This document shows positions 32,101-55,915 of a DNA stretch of 64,000 bases, in pieces; the first letter of the stretch is position 1; each line of letters opens with the position of its first letter. The DNA comes from Stomoxys calcitrans (Eukaryota; Arthropoda; Insecta; Diptera; Muscidae), in NCBI RefSeq assembly GCF_963082655.1, contig NC_081552.1, positions 200,058,269 through 200,122,268 on the forward strand, written 5' to 3'. The position numbers and the translations under genes were made by a program. A model generated the notes under the pieces. That model did not search any database. It was not told the DNA's origin and saw only the letters and a program-made list of their open reading frames with translations.

Positions 32101-35100
32101 CACGAACTGGCCCAGCTTTATCCAAGAATTGGACTCTGCATCTTGCCGCATTATGCCACTTTCCAACTCCAACCTTAGGAATGACGAAATCGATATTTTG
32201 ATAAATGATTTCAAAACATCTTTTCACTCTATTCATAATGCCCACTCAAAGCAAAGTACTTTTCAAGAAAATAAATTCCCCCTTTCGGATAAAACAAGGA
32301 AATTATATAAAATTAAACAGCGTTGGCAGAAAGAGCTTAAAAAAATATTCCACCGCACGGGAAACCGAATAAGTAGTGAATATACTGTATTGTCTAAGCA
32401 GATACAACTGATAAAAATTATTATCAAAGAATCAGTCAACATTGAGCAAGCGAATCATTTCAATAAAAGGTTGCAGAATATTAAACCTGGTCCATCCGCT
32501 TTTAAACAAATCTATCAAATAACTGGTAAAGTTAAATCACCGTTCTGCCAACAAATCATCCAGAACGACAACATACTCACCAATAGTTCCGATATCACAC
32601 GCCACTTCCAAGAATTCTACTCAGAGACATTTCGCCAAAGACTACCTCATAATCCAGTTGCTGATTTGCAGCTGAGAATAGATAATTGTATAAATGTTAC
32701 TCCTCTCCATATTTATACATTTAGTGATGAGTTCAATGCGTTGCATAATCATGATAATTTCCATTTCACGAACCCTGGAAAGATCAGGGACATTATCCAA
32801 CGTACAAATAATAAGAAATCAAGTGGCTTAGATGGAGTTTCTAACTTTCTATTGAAAAAACTTCCCGACTCAACTATAAATCTGTTCACATTTATTTTTA
32901 ATCATTGCATCAATAACGGATACTTTCCTTCAGATTGGAAAGTTGCAAAGATACTCCCTATCAAGAAGAAGCCTGACTGCAAGACCCCATCCGATTATCG
33001 TCCGATTTCCCTTCTGTCCAACATTGGGAAAGTGTTTGAAAACGTCCTAAAGGAAAAAGTTGAAAATGGTTATCTTATTGAACCTATACCACAATACCAG
33101 TTTGGCTTCAGGAAAACCCATTCCACCCAGCATGCACTATTGAAATTCCACAACGATATCATCGTCAATCTGCGTAACCAATGCTGCACTGTTGCTATAT
33201 CACTCGACATAGAAAAGGCTTTTGACTCAGTTTATCACCCAGGTATCATCTATAAGCTTGTCCAGTTGGACACTGATCCATACATTGTGAAAATATTGGC
33301 TAGTTACTTCACAAACAGAAGATTTTGTGTAGACATACAGGGTACAACGTCCGCCTTTGGGGCCGTTGGTAGTGGCGTCCCACAAGGAAGTGTATTGGCA
33401 CCATATCTTTTTAATATATTTTTACATGACTTCCCACACACATCACAGGACTCACAGGCAATTTTATACGCGGATGATTGTCTTATTTATGCCCATGACA
33501 AATCCCCTGAAATTGCTCTTGGAAAAGCATCGGTACACCTCGGACTCATTAATGAGTATTATAATACTTGGGGCATTAAAATAAACGCAACCAAATCCCG
33601 AGCAATATGCATTAGGAACGCCTCTGGTAAATGTCCAAGATATGTGGTACCCCAGAGTAAAACACTTAACCTTACCCTTAATAGTGTCACGATTCCTGTT
33701 GAGTCCAGAATAAAATACCTCGGAGTGACATTTGACAAGATGTTGAAGTTCAACTTGCATGCCAGAGAAGTTCTACAAAAGGCGAAGAGAATTTTAGGTT
33801 CTTTTTCTTATATCCTAAACAGTAAATACTTACCTCAGTCTACAAAGTTACTGTTGTATAAGGTGGCTATAAGACCGGTACTCGCCTATGGTTTCCAAAT
33901 CTGGTTCACAATTTCCCCTACTGTGGCAAAGGAGTTGGAAATATTTGAGAGGAAAATCCTGAGGAAATGTGTAAATAAATTTTATGTAAATCGCACTAAA
34001 AGATATGCTAACACTTACATTTATGATAAATCTGGCATTGAACCACTATGTGCGTATGGTTTCAAGCTTCAAGAAAAGTTTATTCAAGGGTTAGCCGAAC
34101 ATGAGAATGACCTAATGAGAGAAATTTATGAATTGGAGGAAAATTCAACATGGGCTGATTCAGCTTACCTTTCTCCTGTTGCAATAATAAATGAAAACAA
34201 TGACAACGCTTCAGCCCGCCTCGACACTCCTGAATTTTTCAAGAAAACAATAATAGGATCACACCGTGGATGAGAGAAGAGAAGAAAAATATCTAGGAAT
34301 ATTAAATTATTTTAGTTATACGTGTATATTTATATCTAAATGTATTTTAAATACTTACAATGAGCTTGCTCAATTCGTTTAACCACCGTCTTAACACTAC
34401 AACCCATATATAAAACGTGCTAATGAATACGCTATTTACACACATGTATATATACATACGCAACTGTGATATTTACATTTCCATTAATTAAAGGGCTAGT
34501 CCATTTCATTCTGTTAGTTACGGTTTAACAGAAATTGTTATTTCGTTGTATTTGTTATCTAGTTATAAGTAAAGTAAATTATTATTTTAACAGACTCTCT
34601 TTGCTCTGTACGTAACAGTAAAGGCCGAGAGCAAGCCTTTTTCATATTCCATTTTATTTTGATATTCGTATCCATATGTATACATTTCACTGTCAAGCAC
34701 GTAGCCATTATTCATTCATCGTGTATTAGAACGAGACAATAATAGTTCTAAATGTTATTTTAAACGTAATCGATAAGTCATTTCAAATGTAATCGAAAAA
34801 GAAGAAGACTCAAATAAACACACTTAATCACTTAATCACTTTCAGTCAGGCTTGATTTGCAAACAAAATTTTTTAGACAAAATGGGACCACCAAAAAAAT
34901 CAAAAAAAGACAAATTTGGTTCAGAAAAATTTGGTAAGTCCATGGCTTAAAAAATTTACAAAAACCTATAGCTGTCTTGGTTTGAAATATTAAGGTAAAA
35001 AACGCCGAGCTGAAGATGATGCATATTCACAACTGGTCGATGACAATGACACCATGGAATTTAGCGAGGCGGATGGAATTCCGGGAGCGGCTTCCAAAAA

Positions 35101-38100
35101 TGCCGAAACCAATGATGATGGCATTATGACTGATGAATATGGAGCCAAGGACTATCGTTCACAAATGGACCTTAAGTTGGATCACGCTAACCGTCCCCTG
35201 TGGGTGGCTCCCAATGGCCATATATTTTTAGAATCCTTTTCTCCGGTCTACAAACATGCTCATGATTTTTTAATTGCCATTTCGGAACCCGTTTGTCGAC
35301 CTGAACACATCCATGAGTATAAGCTGACGGCATACAGTTTGTATGCTGCCGTCTCTGTGGGCCTACAGACTCACGATATTGTGGAATATTTGAAGAGATT
35401 AAGCAAAACCACTATACCCGAAGGCATTGTCGAGTTCATTAAATTGTGCACATTGTCCTATGGCAAAGTGAAATTAGTTTTGAAACATAATCGCTATTTC
35501 ATTGAATCGCCGCATCCGGACATTTTGCAAAAACTTCTAAAAGATCCGGTTATACAACAGTGCCGTCTCAAGCGTGAAGAAGGTGAAGGATTTATCGAGG
35601 GGACTTTGGAAAAACAAGCCATTACACAATTTGGTACAAAGATTCCGGATAATGCGCCAAAGACTGATGCTAAAAGTATTCCTAATGCTACTACAACAAC
35701 AACAACCAATGCCGACGGCACTGTAGCTGTACCTGACGACATCACAAACTTCTATGATAAAATCGACAACGAGGAAGAGGACGAAGACGAGGCGAATTTA
35801 AATACTGTCTCGTTTGAAGTGAGTCAGGAAAAGATTGAAGTCATTCAAAAACGTTGCATAGAAATTGAACATCCTCTGCTGGCAGAGTACGATTTTCGAA
35901 ATGATACCCACAATCCCGACATTAATATTGACCTAAAGCCTGCTGCTGTACTAAGGCCATATCAAGAAAAGAGTTTGCGTAAAATGTTTGGTAATGGTCG
36001 AGCCAGATCTGGCGTTATTGTACTCCCTTGTGGTGCAGGCAAGTTTATTATGAAGTTACTAATAGCCAAGTTTAAATAAATAATTTATTTTGATCGCCTA
36101 CAGGCAAGTCATTGGTTGGAGTTACCGCTTGCTGCACTGTGCGCAAACGTGCCTTGGTTTTATGCAACAGTGGTGTCTCTGTAGAGCAATGGAAACAACA
36201 ATTTAAAATGTGGTCCACGGCCGATGACAGTATGATCTGCAGATTTACATCCGAGGCTAAAGATAAACCCATGGGCTGTGGCATTCTCGTAACTACCTAC
36301 TCCATGATAACACATACGCAAAAGCGTTCCTGGGAAGCCGAGCAAACTATGCGTTGGCTGCAAGAACAAGAATGGGGTATAATGGTTTTGGATGAAGTAC
36401 ACACCATACCTGCAAAAATGTTCCGCAGAGTTTTAACCATTGTCCAGTCTCATTGTAAGCTTGGCCTTACTGCCACACTCTTGCGTGAGGATGACAAAAT
36501 AGCAGATTTGAATTTCCTTATCGGCCCTAAACTCTATGAAGCCAATTGGTTGGAACTGCAGAAGAAAGGTTACATTGCCAGAGTTCAGTGTGCCGAAGTT
36601 TGGTGCCCTATGTCTCCAGAGTTCTATCGCGAATATTTAACGACAAAAACTTCAAAGAAGATGCTTTTGTATGTCATGAATCCCTCCAAATTCCGCAGCT
36701 GTCAATTCTTAATTAAATACCACGAAACGAGAGGAGACAAGACCATTGTCTTTTCTGATAATGTGTTTGCTTTAAAACACTATGCCATCAAAATGAACAA
36801 GCCCTTCATCTATGGCCCTACTTCCCAAAATGAGCGTATACAGATTTTACAAAACTTCAAATTTAACCAAAAAGTGAACACCATCTTCGTTTCAAAAGTT
36901 GCCGATACAAGTTTTGATTTGCCAGAAGCAAATGTACTTATACAGATTTCGTCTCACGGTGGTTCACGTCGTCAAGAAGCACAACGTTTGGGTCGTATTT
37001 TGCGTGCGAAAAAAGGAGCCATAGCTGAAGAATACAACGCATTCTTTTACACACTTGTATCACAAGACACAATGGAGATGAGTTATTCCCGCAAACGTCA
37101 ACGTTTCTTAGTGAATCAGGGTTACAGTTACAAAGTTATTACTCATCTCAGTGGCATGGATACAGATCCAGACTTGTTCTACAAAAATCGTGAGGAGCAA
37201 GCACAACTATTGCAACAGGTATTGTCAGCTTCAGATTTGGACTGCGAAGATGAGAAGGTGCCAGGAGAGCCAGGCTATAGACCGAATGCTTCGACATCAT
37301 CGAAACGAACTGGTGGTCTTAGTTCCATGTCCGGTGGAGATGATGCCATTTATTATGAACATCGCAAAAAGAATTCCGGAAATATACATCCCTTGTTTAA
37401 GAAGTTCCGTGGTGTTTAATCTGTTCGTACCTATTTTCAGTACATATTCTAATACTGTTTGTGCATGTAATGCTGGTTTCTACAATTATTCCTTTAATAA
37501 ATTATTATATGGAAAACTTGATGTTTTGAATTTGTTGTAAGCATTTCATCTGTACATATCAAAGAGTAGTTTGAGTGATGGATCTCGCCACGAGCTGATT
37601 GTGAGCACCACACGTGTTAGAACTTTGATCTCCGACTTGGGTCGTATTCATAGCCATCACGAGAGTCTCAGCTAAGAGCTACAGGGCGCGTCTACAGGTT
37701 GTGGAGAGCGGAATGTATATGGAGTAGCTTCAACTACAGTCGCGGACAATCAGCGGTATCGCGTCTTCAGTCTCAGTGAAAGGACGGCCGACACTGGGTC
37801 TTGCTTAAATACTGAACGTTTGTGATAGTCGATATGACAAGACGAGTTATTGGCGTCTTTAAATAACCTATGGCAATAACATTCCCGCGTCGCAGCTAAG
37901 CTTCTCGTGACAGCAATGAACACCACACAAATTGGAGCTCAATGTTTCAGCCTGTGTGGTGCTCACAGCTATCCCGTGTCGGGCTGTGTAGTTAGTGTTC
38001 TTACATGGCAATACCTAGTCAGCACACCTATCTGTAGTGTGGATCATGCAGATAAGGGATGATTTCCATTCTGAAATGCTGAGCCACAGGATATAATATA

Positions 38101-40778
38101 ACACTTTGAAGGCTCTAGCCCACGCCTGCTTGACGCAATAACCATAAAATGCTCTTATCTTACAAAAAAGAAAAACAAATCCAGAAGCTGAGGTTTTTCT
38201 GATTTACCCGGTCTATCAACTCATCGGCAACCTTATTTCCATTACCCTCTAGGCGGCTTGAGACCCTGCACAGACCCCATTTGAAGCTCTTACATGCCCC
38301 TGGCGAGAGTCTTAACTAATAGGGAGGTTGTTGTAACCACACGTTGCAAGTATAGATATTGATTCTTCCTTTCTTCTGTCTTCTTACTCTTTTCTTCTCG
38401 CTCCCTCTCTCTTTGAGATCATTCTGACCCGGCAATGGTCCCCAGATTTAGTTTTAAAAATCTGGCCGGTTTTATTGGACCGGTCCTTAGTGTTTTGCAG
38501 TCAGATCCAAGTCCAGTGCTGCACTCAGGACACATATTAGGGATACTATCTTCCAACCTTGAGCGATACAGGTTCAATCGGTTACATCATCCTGATCTAC
38601 GATGGGCCAGAGTAGTTCTGGTCCCTATCGTGAGGTCATCAGCAAAGGGTGGTGGGCGCCCACCAAGGATTATATATTTGGTCGGTATGATAAGGGTGCC
38701 CTGGTTCCAGCATATTGGTGGATATCCTACAAATCCGCCTTGTATGAGGCAGTTGTGAGTGGAACTGTGAGGTGTTGGCGGATTGGGTTCTTACACAGGG
38801 AGGCCAGCCTGATTGATGGCAGCCCAGGAGGAACTGTTTATATAGAAGTTCAAAGTCGTAGGCACTCAGTATTTGTGTAAGAGGCGGTGCCTCCCGACCT
38901 CTCACGGAGACTCTCCGCTCGATTGTCCGCGAATACCGTTGCAGCTACTCCGTATGGAGCATTCCACTATCCGCAACCAGCGGACGCATCCGGCAGCTAA
39001 GCTTCTCGGGACAGCAATGAACACCACACAGATCGCACCTCAATGTTCCAGCTTGTGTGGTGCTCACAGCTGTCCAGTGACGGGGATGACATCCTGTTGG
39101 TGTAGTAGCAGTGTGTGTTACACTGAGGCGGCAGCCTGTGCCGATGAAGGAATTCATCGGGTCAATCCGCTGCATACAACCGGCTGCCATGGGATTGCGA
39201 TGACATCCTGTGATGGCCTCTAGTGATGGGTTTCTAGGTTTCGCCAGTGTGTCTCGCACACCACCTAGGTAATAATGCGGTCGCACAGTTTATCGCCAGT
39301 CGCCTTACATGTTTTCAACAGGGTTTCCTCGTCTATTTCCCAGGTGCTGTCGTCCAAAGATTAGAAGATTCTGTTCTTGTTCCTAGCCCTTTCGCAGATC
39401 GTAGTAGCGTGGGCCGACATTGAGAAACAGTTCTCGAGGGTTAATTTCACGATCTTTGGCTGTCTCACCGCTGGGATCGTTTGTCCGTCGACCTATATAT
39501 CAAGCTCTCTGGTGTAATCAGTTGTCCAGGTGAAGATTTTCATATTACGACTCCTGTAAAAATTCTTTCAAGTCCCGGAGGTAGTATTTATTTGTTCTCA
39601 CATTCCATTGTTATTATTACCCCTCGTCAGGATAGAGCAGTCACCGCATATGATATTATCTCCACGCCAGAGAGGGTCGAATGCAGATGTCTGAAATGGC
39701 CGACTGAAAGAAACTCTCACTGATGAGAGCTCTTCTCCGGTCCGCCAGGCTGCCATCGTGGACATGTGTGTTGGTTCCCCTTTATTAACATTTACCGCAC
39801 TGCTTTAGAATGACTTCACATGCCACTCTTCAGTATAACAGTTCCTTAAAATGGCCGCGAGGAGCCAAATTGAGGTTCAGACTTCAGTGGTAAAGCAAGT
39901 TGTTGTTGTTGTAGCAGTGTGTTGTACACCAAGGCGGCAGCCTTTGCCGATGAAGGATTCCATCGGGTCAATCCGGTACGTACAACCGGCTGCCATGCGA
40001 TTGGTTGTGATATGATGTTGTTCTAGCTATGTATTATACACTGAGGCGGCAGCCCTTGCCGATGATAAACTCCATCGGGTCAATCCGGTACGTACAACCG
40101 GTTGCCGGATTGTGGACTTGATAGGGTGTGTTCTGCGATTTATAACGATTGTCTGACAAACTCTTTCTTTATTTATCAATAATACAGTGTTTGCTGCAGT
40201 CCTTTCTACGTACGGGGATGATAATTACAAGCCAACGACGGCAGTCCACGAATACATTAAAACATTTTAAATTCATACCATTTATCTCATTACAGCCAAA
40301 CATCTGGCGGCATTAAAGAATGGGCTATTGTAGAACTGCAGGGTGACCTGGAGGTGAGAACAAGTGAAGATATGCACGATCAATTTGTGGGCGATCTTTA
40401 CTACAATAAATATGGGCAACCAGTAAGTAATTTGCGATTGCATATAACAAAAAACCCATCTAATTCCAAATCGTCTAGATTTTAATTATAGGTCATCATA
40501 TCCTGCAGGGAAGAGAACAAAAGTTAGAAAAACCATTTGCCGTTTTAGAAAAGTCCAAGACCAATGAAGGCCACCACCTGCTAGATCAAACGACCAACAA
40601 CTTGAATGCTAGTGTCATGAACAGCACAGTTGATCGTACTTTTCTGGATAATACAGTGGCATTGGAGAACAAAAGCAAACAGCGTACAGAATATACGGTG
40701 CAGGCCATTGTTACCAAAAAGTTAACATTCAAATCTAGACCAAAACCTATTATAGCTAATGTTGCAAAGAGTGTTTAA
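29111..40778 (+). CDS. CTF8: CTF8 (CHTF8), alternative clamp-loader subunit
   Basis: Coding exons 29111..29130, 40296..40422 and 40479..40778; 148 residues. Exons 2 and 3 are certain: [28 protein letters not shown] and [20 protein letters not shown] match the conserved Ctf8 core. CTF8 with CTF18 and DCC1 forms the RFC-like loader that acts on PCNA in sister-chromatid cohesion. Exon 2 needs a 5' exon ending in phase 2. The 20-nt exon at 29111 (MPVLIK plus AC, then gtaagt) supplies exactly that phase and joins as [16 protein letters not shown], which fits the family N-terminus. If correct, intron 1 is 11.2 kb and encloses hay on the same strand. The first-exon assignment is inference; exons 2 and 3 are firm. 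The 3' end faces E(z), with 101 bp between stop codons. Confidence 0.75.
29131..29760. repeat. Repeat B fragment and a 101-bp tandem duplication
   Basis: 29325-29478 is a partial repeat B (gttgcggatagtgaaatact, aaatattgagtgcctaggat). 29547-29647 and 29648-29748 are two diverged direct copies starting catttcttttgacgaaatcg and ending in gcccacagaaagt/gcccacagagagt. No gene is seen. Confidence 0.6.
29760..29904 (+). promoter_or_regulatory. Probable original hay promoter and initiator
   Basis: Removing the LINE puts this stretch 27 bp from the hay ATG. It contains tataaac at 29851, the E-box cagctgtt at 29865-29872 and a TCAGTC initiator at 29891-29896, which matches the arthropod Inr TCAGTY. 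The initiator lies inside the LINE target duplication. The promoter role is inferred from position and motifs. Confidence 0.5.
30031..31377 (+). CDS. LINE ORF1, gag-like RNA-binding protein
   Basis: 448 residues from a double ATG. The N-terminal third is polar and low-complexity, with a Ser/Thr-rich stretch near residues 85-120. A central RRM-like domain follows, with [20 protein letters not shown] and [20 protein letters not shown]. Three cysteine knuckles typical of Jockey-clade gag come next: [27 protein letters not shown] and [16 protein letters not shown]. Such proteins coat the LINE RNA and carry it to target sites. The last codons overlap ORF2 by 11 bp in another frame. Confidence 0.93.
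   Translation: MMPGSIPHDMDCGVAEVEISTSQNHSKAGNTNNMSAQTSANKRQHGEIGVSPDDLEANELRERLKKHKQTDDNPFGILSVLSQVDFTSTSSSSTQVTQGGSGIKNNNNDSGETTSRWCPPIFIFNVNIKALVDTLRQTIPKFSFKVKNMNKNKSKIFFSDPSVHSSMMALLREKGIHSYSFTPKELKQPSFILRGLTADTEIKDIKEELDEIIPDTVANVAMYKTQRNSNTGLFLVSLFPGKNLSDISGIRGLLSQIVSWEKPRRTDSEIQCRRCQRWGHIAKNCNSMYKCVKCDQKHEPGECQRTREDSSDPYCTNCGEVGHPANWRGCPTYRKYVAARRQRVAKAIEERSLAKNNVNRAVGLSMVTPGHTFSNLFHTRPAQLNAQPQKPPVIDQFLKLASIFLESEELTLEQEINIFLSGYPTMPKTEAKNEFLRLLNKIRINYGP
31367..34273 (+). CDS. LINE ORF2, endonuclease-reverse transcriptase
   Basis: 968 residues, uninterrupted. The N-terminal APE-type endonuclease has [37 protein letters not shown] and [10 protein letters not shown] with the terminal SDH. 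The reverse transcriptase has [89 protein letters not shown] and the catalytic [13 protein letters not shown]. The post-RT region has [14 protein letters not shown] and [15 protein letters not shown]. All catalytic motifs are present. ATG 31367 overlaps the ORF1 stop, suggesting translation by re-initiation. It cuts target DNA and primes reverse transcription there. Confidence 0.95.
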   Translation: MDHRFIKFLTYNVRSLVDASRQIDLKNCLHRNRIDFGFIQECHLKGNRKAKLDGYNYVYNNSSVGVAVAIKNNIQFNRIFLNDVGISTALVQIEFANDDTRRKILIGSIYVPCNYPPQRFEADLNKLLQLCGNFDGFILGGDMNSKSPIWGDLLENLNGKLLRKWLEDNSLDVYRLCDSVPSYPNGASYLDHFLVSPHLINRTAPNFHIETLPSFSDHFPIKFSLRVDQPELLLRSPRTYTSYKDTNWPSFIQELDSASCRIMPLSNSNLRNDEIDILINDFKTSFHSIHNAHSKQSTFQENKFPLSDKTRKLYKIKQRWQKELKKIFHRTGNRISSEYTVLSKQIQLIKIIIKESVNIEQANHFNKRLQNIKPGPSAFKQIYQITGKVKSPFCQQIIQNDNILTNSSDITRHFQEFYSETFRQRLPHNPVADLQLRIDNCINVTPLHIYTFSDEFNALHNHDNFHFTNPGKIRDIIQRTNNKKSSGLDGVSNFLLKKLPDSTINLFTFIFNHCINNGYFPSDWKVAKILPIKKKPDCKTPSDYRPISLLSNIGKVFENVLKEKVENGYLIEPIPQYQFGFRKTHSTQHALLKFHNDIIVNLRNQCCTVAISLDIEKAFDSVYHPGIIYKLVQLDTDPYIVKILASYFTNRRFCVDIQGTTSAFGAVGSGVPQGSVLAPYLFNIFLHDFPHTSQDSQAILYADDCLIYAHDKSPEIALGKASVHLGLINEYYNTWGIKINATKSRAICIRNASGKCPRYVVPQSKTLNLTLNSVTIPVESRIKYLGVTFDKMLKFNLHAREVLQKAKRILGSFSYILNSKYLPQSTKLLLYKVAIRPVLAYGFQIWFTISPTVAKELEIFERKILRKCVNKFYVNRTKRYANTYIYDKSGIEPLCAYGFKLQEKFIQGLAEHENDLMREIYELEENSTWADSAYLSPVAIINENNDNASARLDTPEFFKKTIIGSHRG
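34882..37419 (+). CDS. hay: haywire / XPB (ERCC3) TFIIH DNA helicase
   Basis: Exons 34882..34933, 34995..36038 and 36104..37419; 803 residues, close to the roughly 800 of the fly protein. XPB is the ATP-dependent translocase of TFIIH, needed for promoter opening by RNA polymerase II and for nucleotide excision repair. Seen: the N-terminal damage-recognition region ([35 protein letters not shown] segment), then the helicase start [20 protein letters not shown]. Walker A GAGKS is at about 364-368, DEVH at 462-465, the XPB-specific RED at 494-496, and motif [12 protein letters not shown] at about 659-668. The second intron (65 bp) has a GC donor (CAG|gcaagt ... cctacag|GC) and interrupts the Walker A codons. 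No GT alternative keeps frame. An AATAAA lies at 37496-37501. The 5' UTR is split by the LINE upstream. Confidence 0.96.
36039..36103 (+). other. GC-AG intron in hay
   Basis: The donor GCAAGT directly follows CAG, and the acceptor is gcctacag. The 65-bp intron contains in-frame stops. Splicing restores PCGAGKSLVGV. CAG|GCAAGT is the strong-consensus context known for rare GC donors. Confidence 0.85.
39098..39198 (-). mobile_element. SINE-C copy 2, with 13-bp target duplication
   Basis: Flanked by gatgacatcctgt at 39085-39097 and 39199-39211. The insert runs tggtgtagtagcagtgtgtg to gctgccatgggattgc. Its tail, normally TTG-rich on this strand, is short here. Confidence 0.85.
39901..40107 (-). 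repeat. SINE-C copies 3 and 4, adjacent
   Basis: Two neighbouring minus-strand copies (39901-40005 and 40014-40107), each with cactgaggcggcag-type and catcgggtcaatccggtacg phrases. The first has a (gtt)n tail. Target duplications are not clear. Confidence 0.75.
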
Positions 40779-40879
40779 AATATTATAATCAAATAGATAT
40801 TTTGGTATTTATTTATTTTTTTTTATTATGGTATGGAATTGAGAAGCTAAATATAAAAAAAAAACAATTTCGAGATAAT
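40779..40879. terminator. Overlapping 3' ends of CTF8 and E(z)
   Basis: 101 bp between two convergent stop codons. tttatt motifs at 40806-40817 read as AATAAA on the minus strand, close to or beyond where CTF8 must itself end. The two 3' UTRs therefore probably overlap. Confidence 0.55.
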
Positions 40880-54721
<13,842 letters not shown>

Positions 54722-55312
54722 ATGGAGCCGTCCGCCTGTGAAGGTAAATATGATGATAGAGCAGTAGCGTGAACTTTGATATGAAGATAATTTTTTTTTG
54801 TTATTTTAGATTTAAAAGCATTCGAAAGACGACTTACCGAGGTGGTGTCCTCCTACAAACCCTCAACAGTACGATGGAGAAGTAAGAAAAGGAAACTGTG
54901 GTTGAAACCCAAGAGAAAAAAACCCTATTAATCATAAATTGTTATTTTTGTAACTCGCTGCAGTTGTGCTTGCAGTTATCTCATTGTGTACGGCTATTGG
55001 TGCTTGGTACTGGATAAGAGATCCAAGAACGTCTGTAGTGCCTCTGACTGAATCCCTGCTGATACATCCCGTCTTTACGTTCGCCACCTTAACCCTAAGT
55101 ACTGAATGAATTGCTATTTAATTTTAGAACTCCACACTTATTTATGGCTTTTTTTCGCCATTACAGTTGTCTTATTTGTTTTTGGAATTCACAAGCTTGT
55201 GTGTGCTCCACAAATCATTACAAATCGTATGCGCCAGGTGTTAAGTGACTTCAACATGAGCTGCGATGACACAGGGAAACTGATACTGAAGCCACGACCC
55301 AACAATAACTAG
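54722..55312 (+). CDS. CNEP1R1: CNEP1R1 / TMEM188, nuclear-envelope phosphatase regulatory subunit
   Basis: Four small exons, 54722..54743, 54810..54881, 54964..55098 and 55128..55312; 137 residues, close to the human length. All three introns are GT-AG and tiny (66, 82 and 29 bp). The 29-bp last intron is unusually short but is required by frame and homology. Seen: [11 protein letters not shown] near the N-terminus, a first membrane segment [18 protein letters not shown], a second [19 protein letters not shown], and the family signature [17 protein letters not shown] at the C-terminus. The protein binds and activates the phosphatase CTDNEP1 (Dullard), which dephosphorylates lipin at the ER/nuclear envelope; the fly role is inferred by homology. 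It is divergent from E(z). Confidence 0.9.
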
Positions 55313-55816
55313 TAATGTGACCCTATGAACTCGGAATTATTGACTTAAGGCAACCTATTAGTTAAAGCCCATTGATGGACATTTATAATAAGTCCATTTG
55401 CTTATAAATATAATGTTGTATGTAAACAGAGAACAAATTATTTTGTCCCTTGCACGATTGTAATTTAAAAATGTCTCATATTGCCCAAAAATTGTTGGTT
55501 TATGTTTATGATAAGCAAACAAAACTCATACGACTTTAATTTGATGTTACAGTTAGTTTTTAAAGTGATCCCATAACAATGTACACCTGCACACCTTAAG
55601 ATCTATAATTATATAAGTTAAGGAATATAGAACAAATCCCATTTAAAACAAGAAGGAATTTCGATAGTTTTATTCTGCTGAAGCGAATGCCCGCTGTGCA
55701 GAATTATGGGTACTTGCGAGCAGAAACATGGATACATGAAGAGAATATTCTTAGTGAAATATATAATCCAAGGAGAATAAAGGTGCCGACAGGCATGTTG
55801 TTAGCCGGTAGGACAG
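55313..55816. other. CNEP1R1 3' region and spacer
   Basis: AT-rich 3' flank. From about 55660 there are weak LINE-like phrases (cgaatgcccgctgtgcagaa). No gene is seen. Confidence 0.4.
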
Positions 55817-55915
55817 ATGTCAAAGAAATATTTGATTCCATATAAGACAATTGGTTGGTCAGTGGTAAACTATTCAGCGACAGTGTGGACTTGCCAGCTG
55901 AGCGACACAGTTGTT
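55817..55915 (+). pseudogene. LINE-A fragment, plus strand
   Basis: KYLIPYKTIGWSVVNYSATVW resembles the LINE-A post-RT 'TTYKAIGRSVVSYAAPVW'. It meets LINE-A copy 2 tail to tail at about 55915. Confidence 0.55.

Larger units (their letters stand above)
29905..34839 (+). mobile_element. Full-length Jockey-like LINE with intact ORF1 and ORF2
   Basis: Bounded by a perfect 16-bp target duplication, tttcagtcaggcttga, at 29889-29904 and 34840-34855. It has a 126-bp 5' UTR, ORF1 30031-31377, ORF2 31367-34273, and a 566-bp 3' UTR ending in short acttaatc repeats (34823-34839) rather than poly(A). Neither ORF has an internal stop or frameshift, unlike every other LINE here. The element lies in the probable 5' UTR of hay, in the same orientation, and within CTF8 intron 1. 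Confidence 0.93.
37520..40295. repeat. Intergenic/CTF8 intron: repeat B, LINE-A remnant, SINE-C copies
   Basis: 37575-37890 is repeat B (+), and 37893-37985 a piece in the opposite direction. 38850-39080 is repeat B (-). 39240-39720, read on the minus strand, is a degraded LINE-A-like fragment ([25 protein letters not shown]). SINE-C copies sit at 39098-39198, 39901-40005 and 40014-40107. 38000-38840 has open frames but no recognisable product. Confidence 0.6.

Noticed and set aside
35054..36079. hay as two separate genes, with the first ending at the stop near 36079
   Set aside because: That stop lies in the GC-AG intron; splicing joins PCGAG to KSLVGV exactly.
38435..38880. Overlapping open frames of 92-107 codons
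   Set aside because: No family motif; they run into repeat B, whose frames are not conserved between copies.
39901..40107. Target duplications for SINE-C copies 3 and 4
   Set aside because: I looked for matching flanks and found none convincing; the flanks share only gt/tt-rich sequence.
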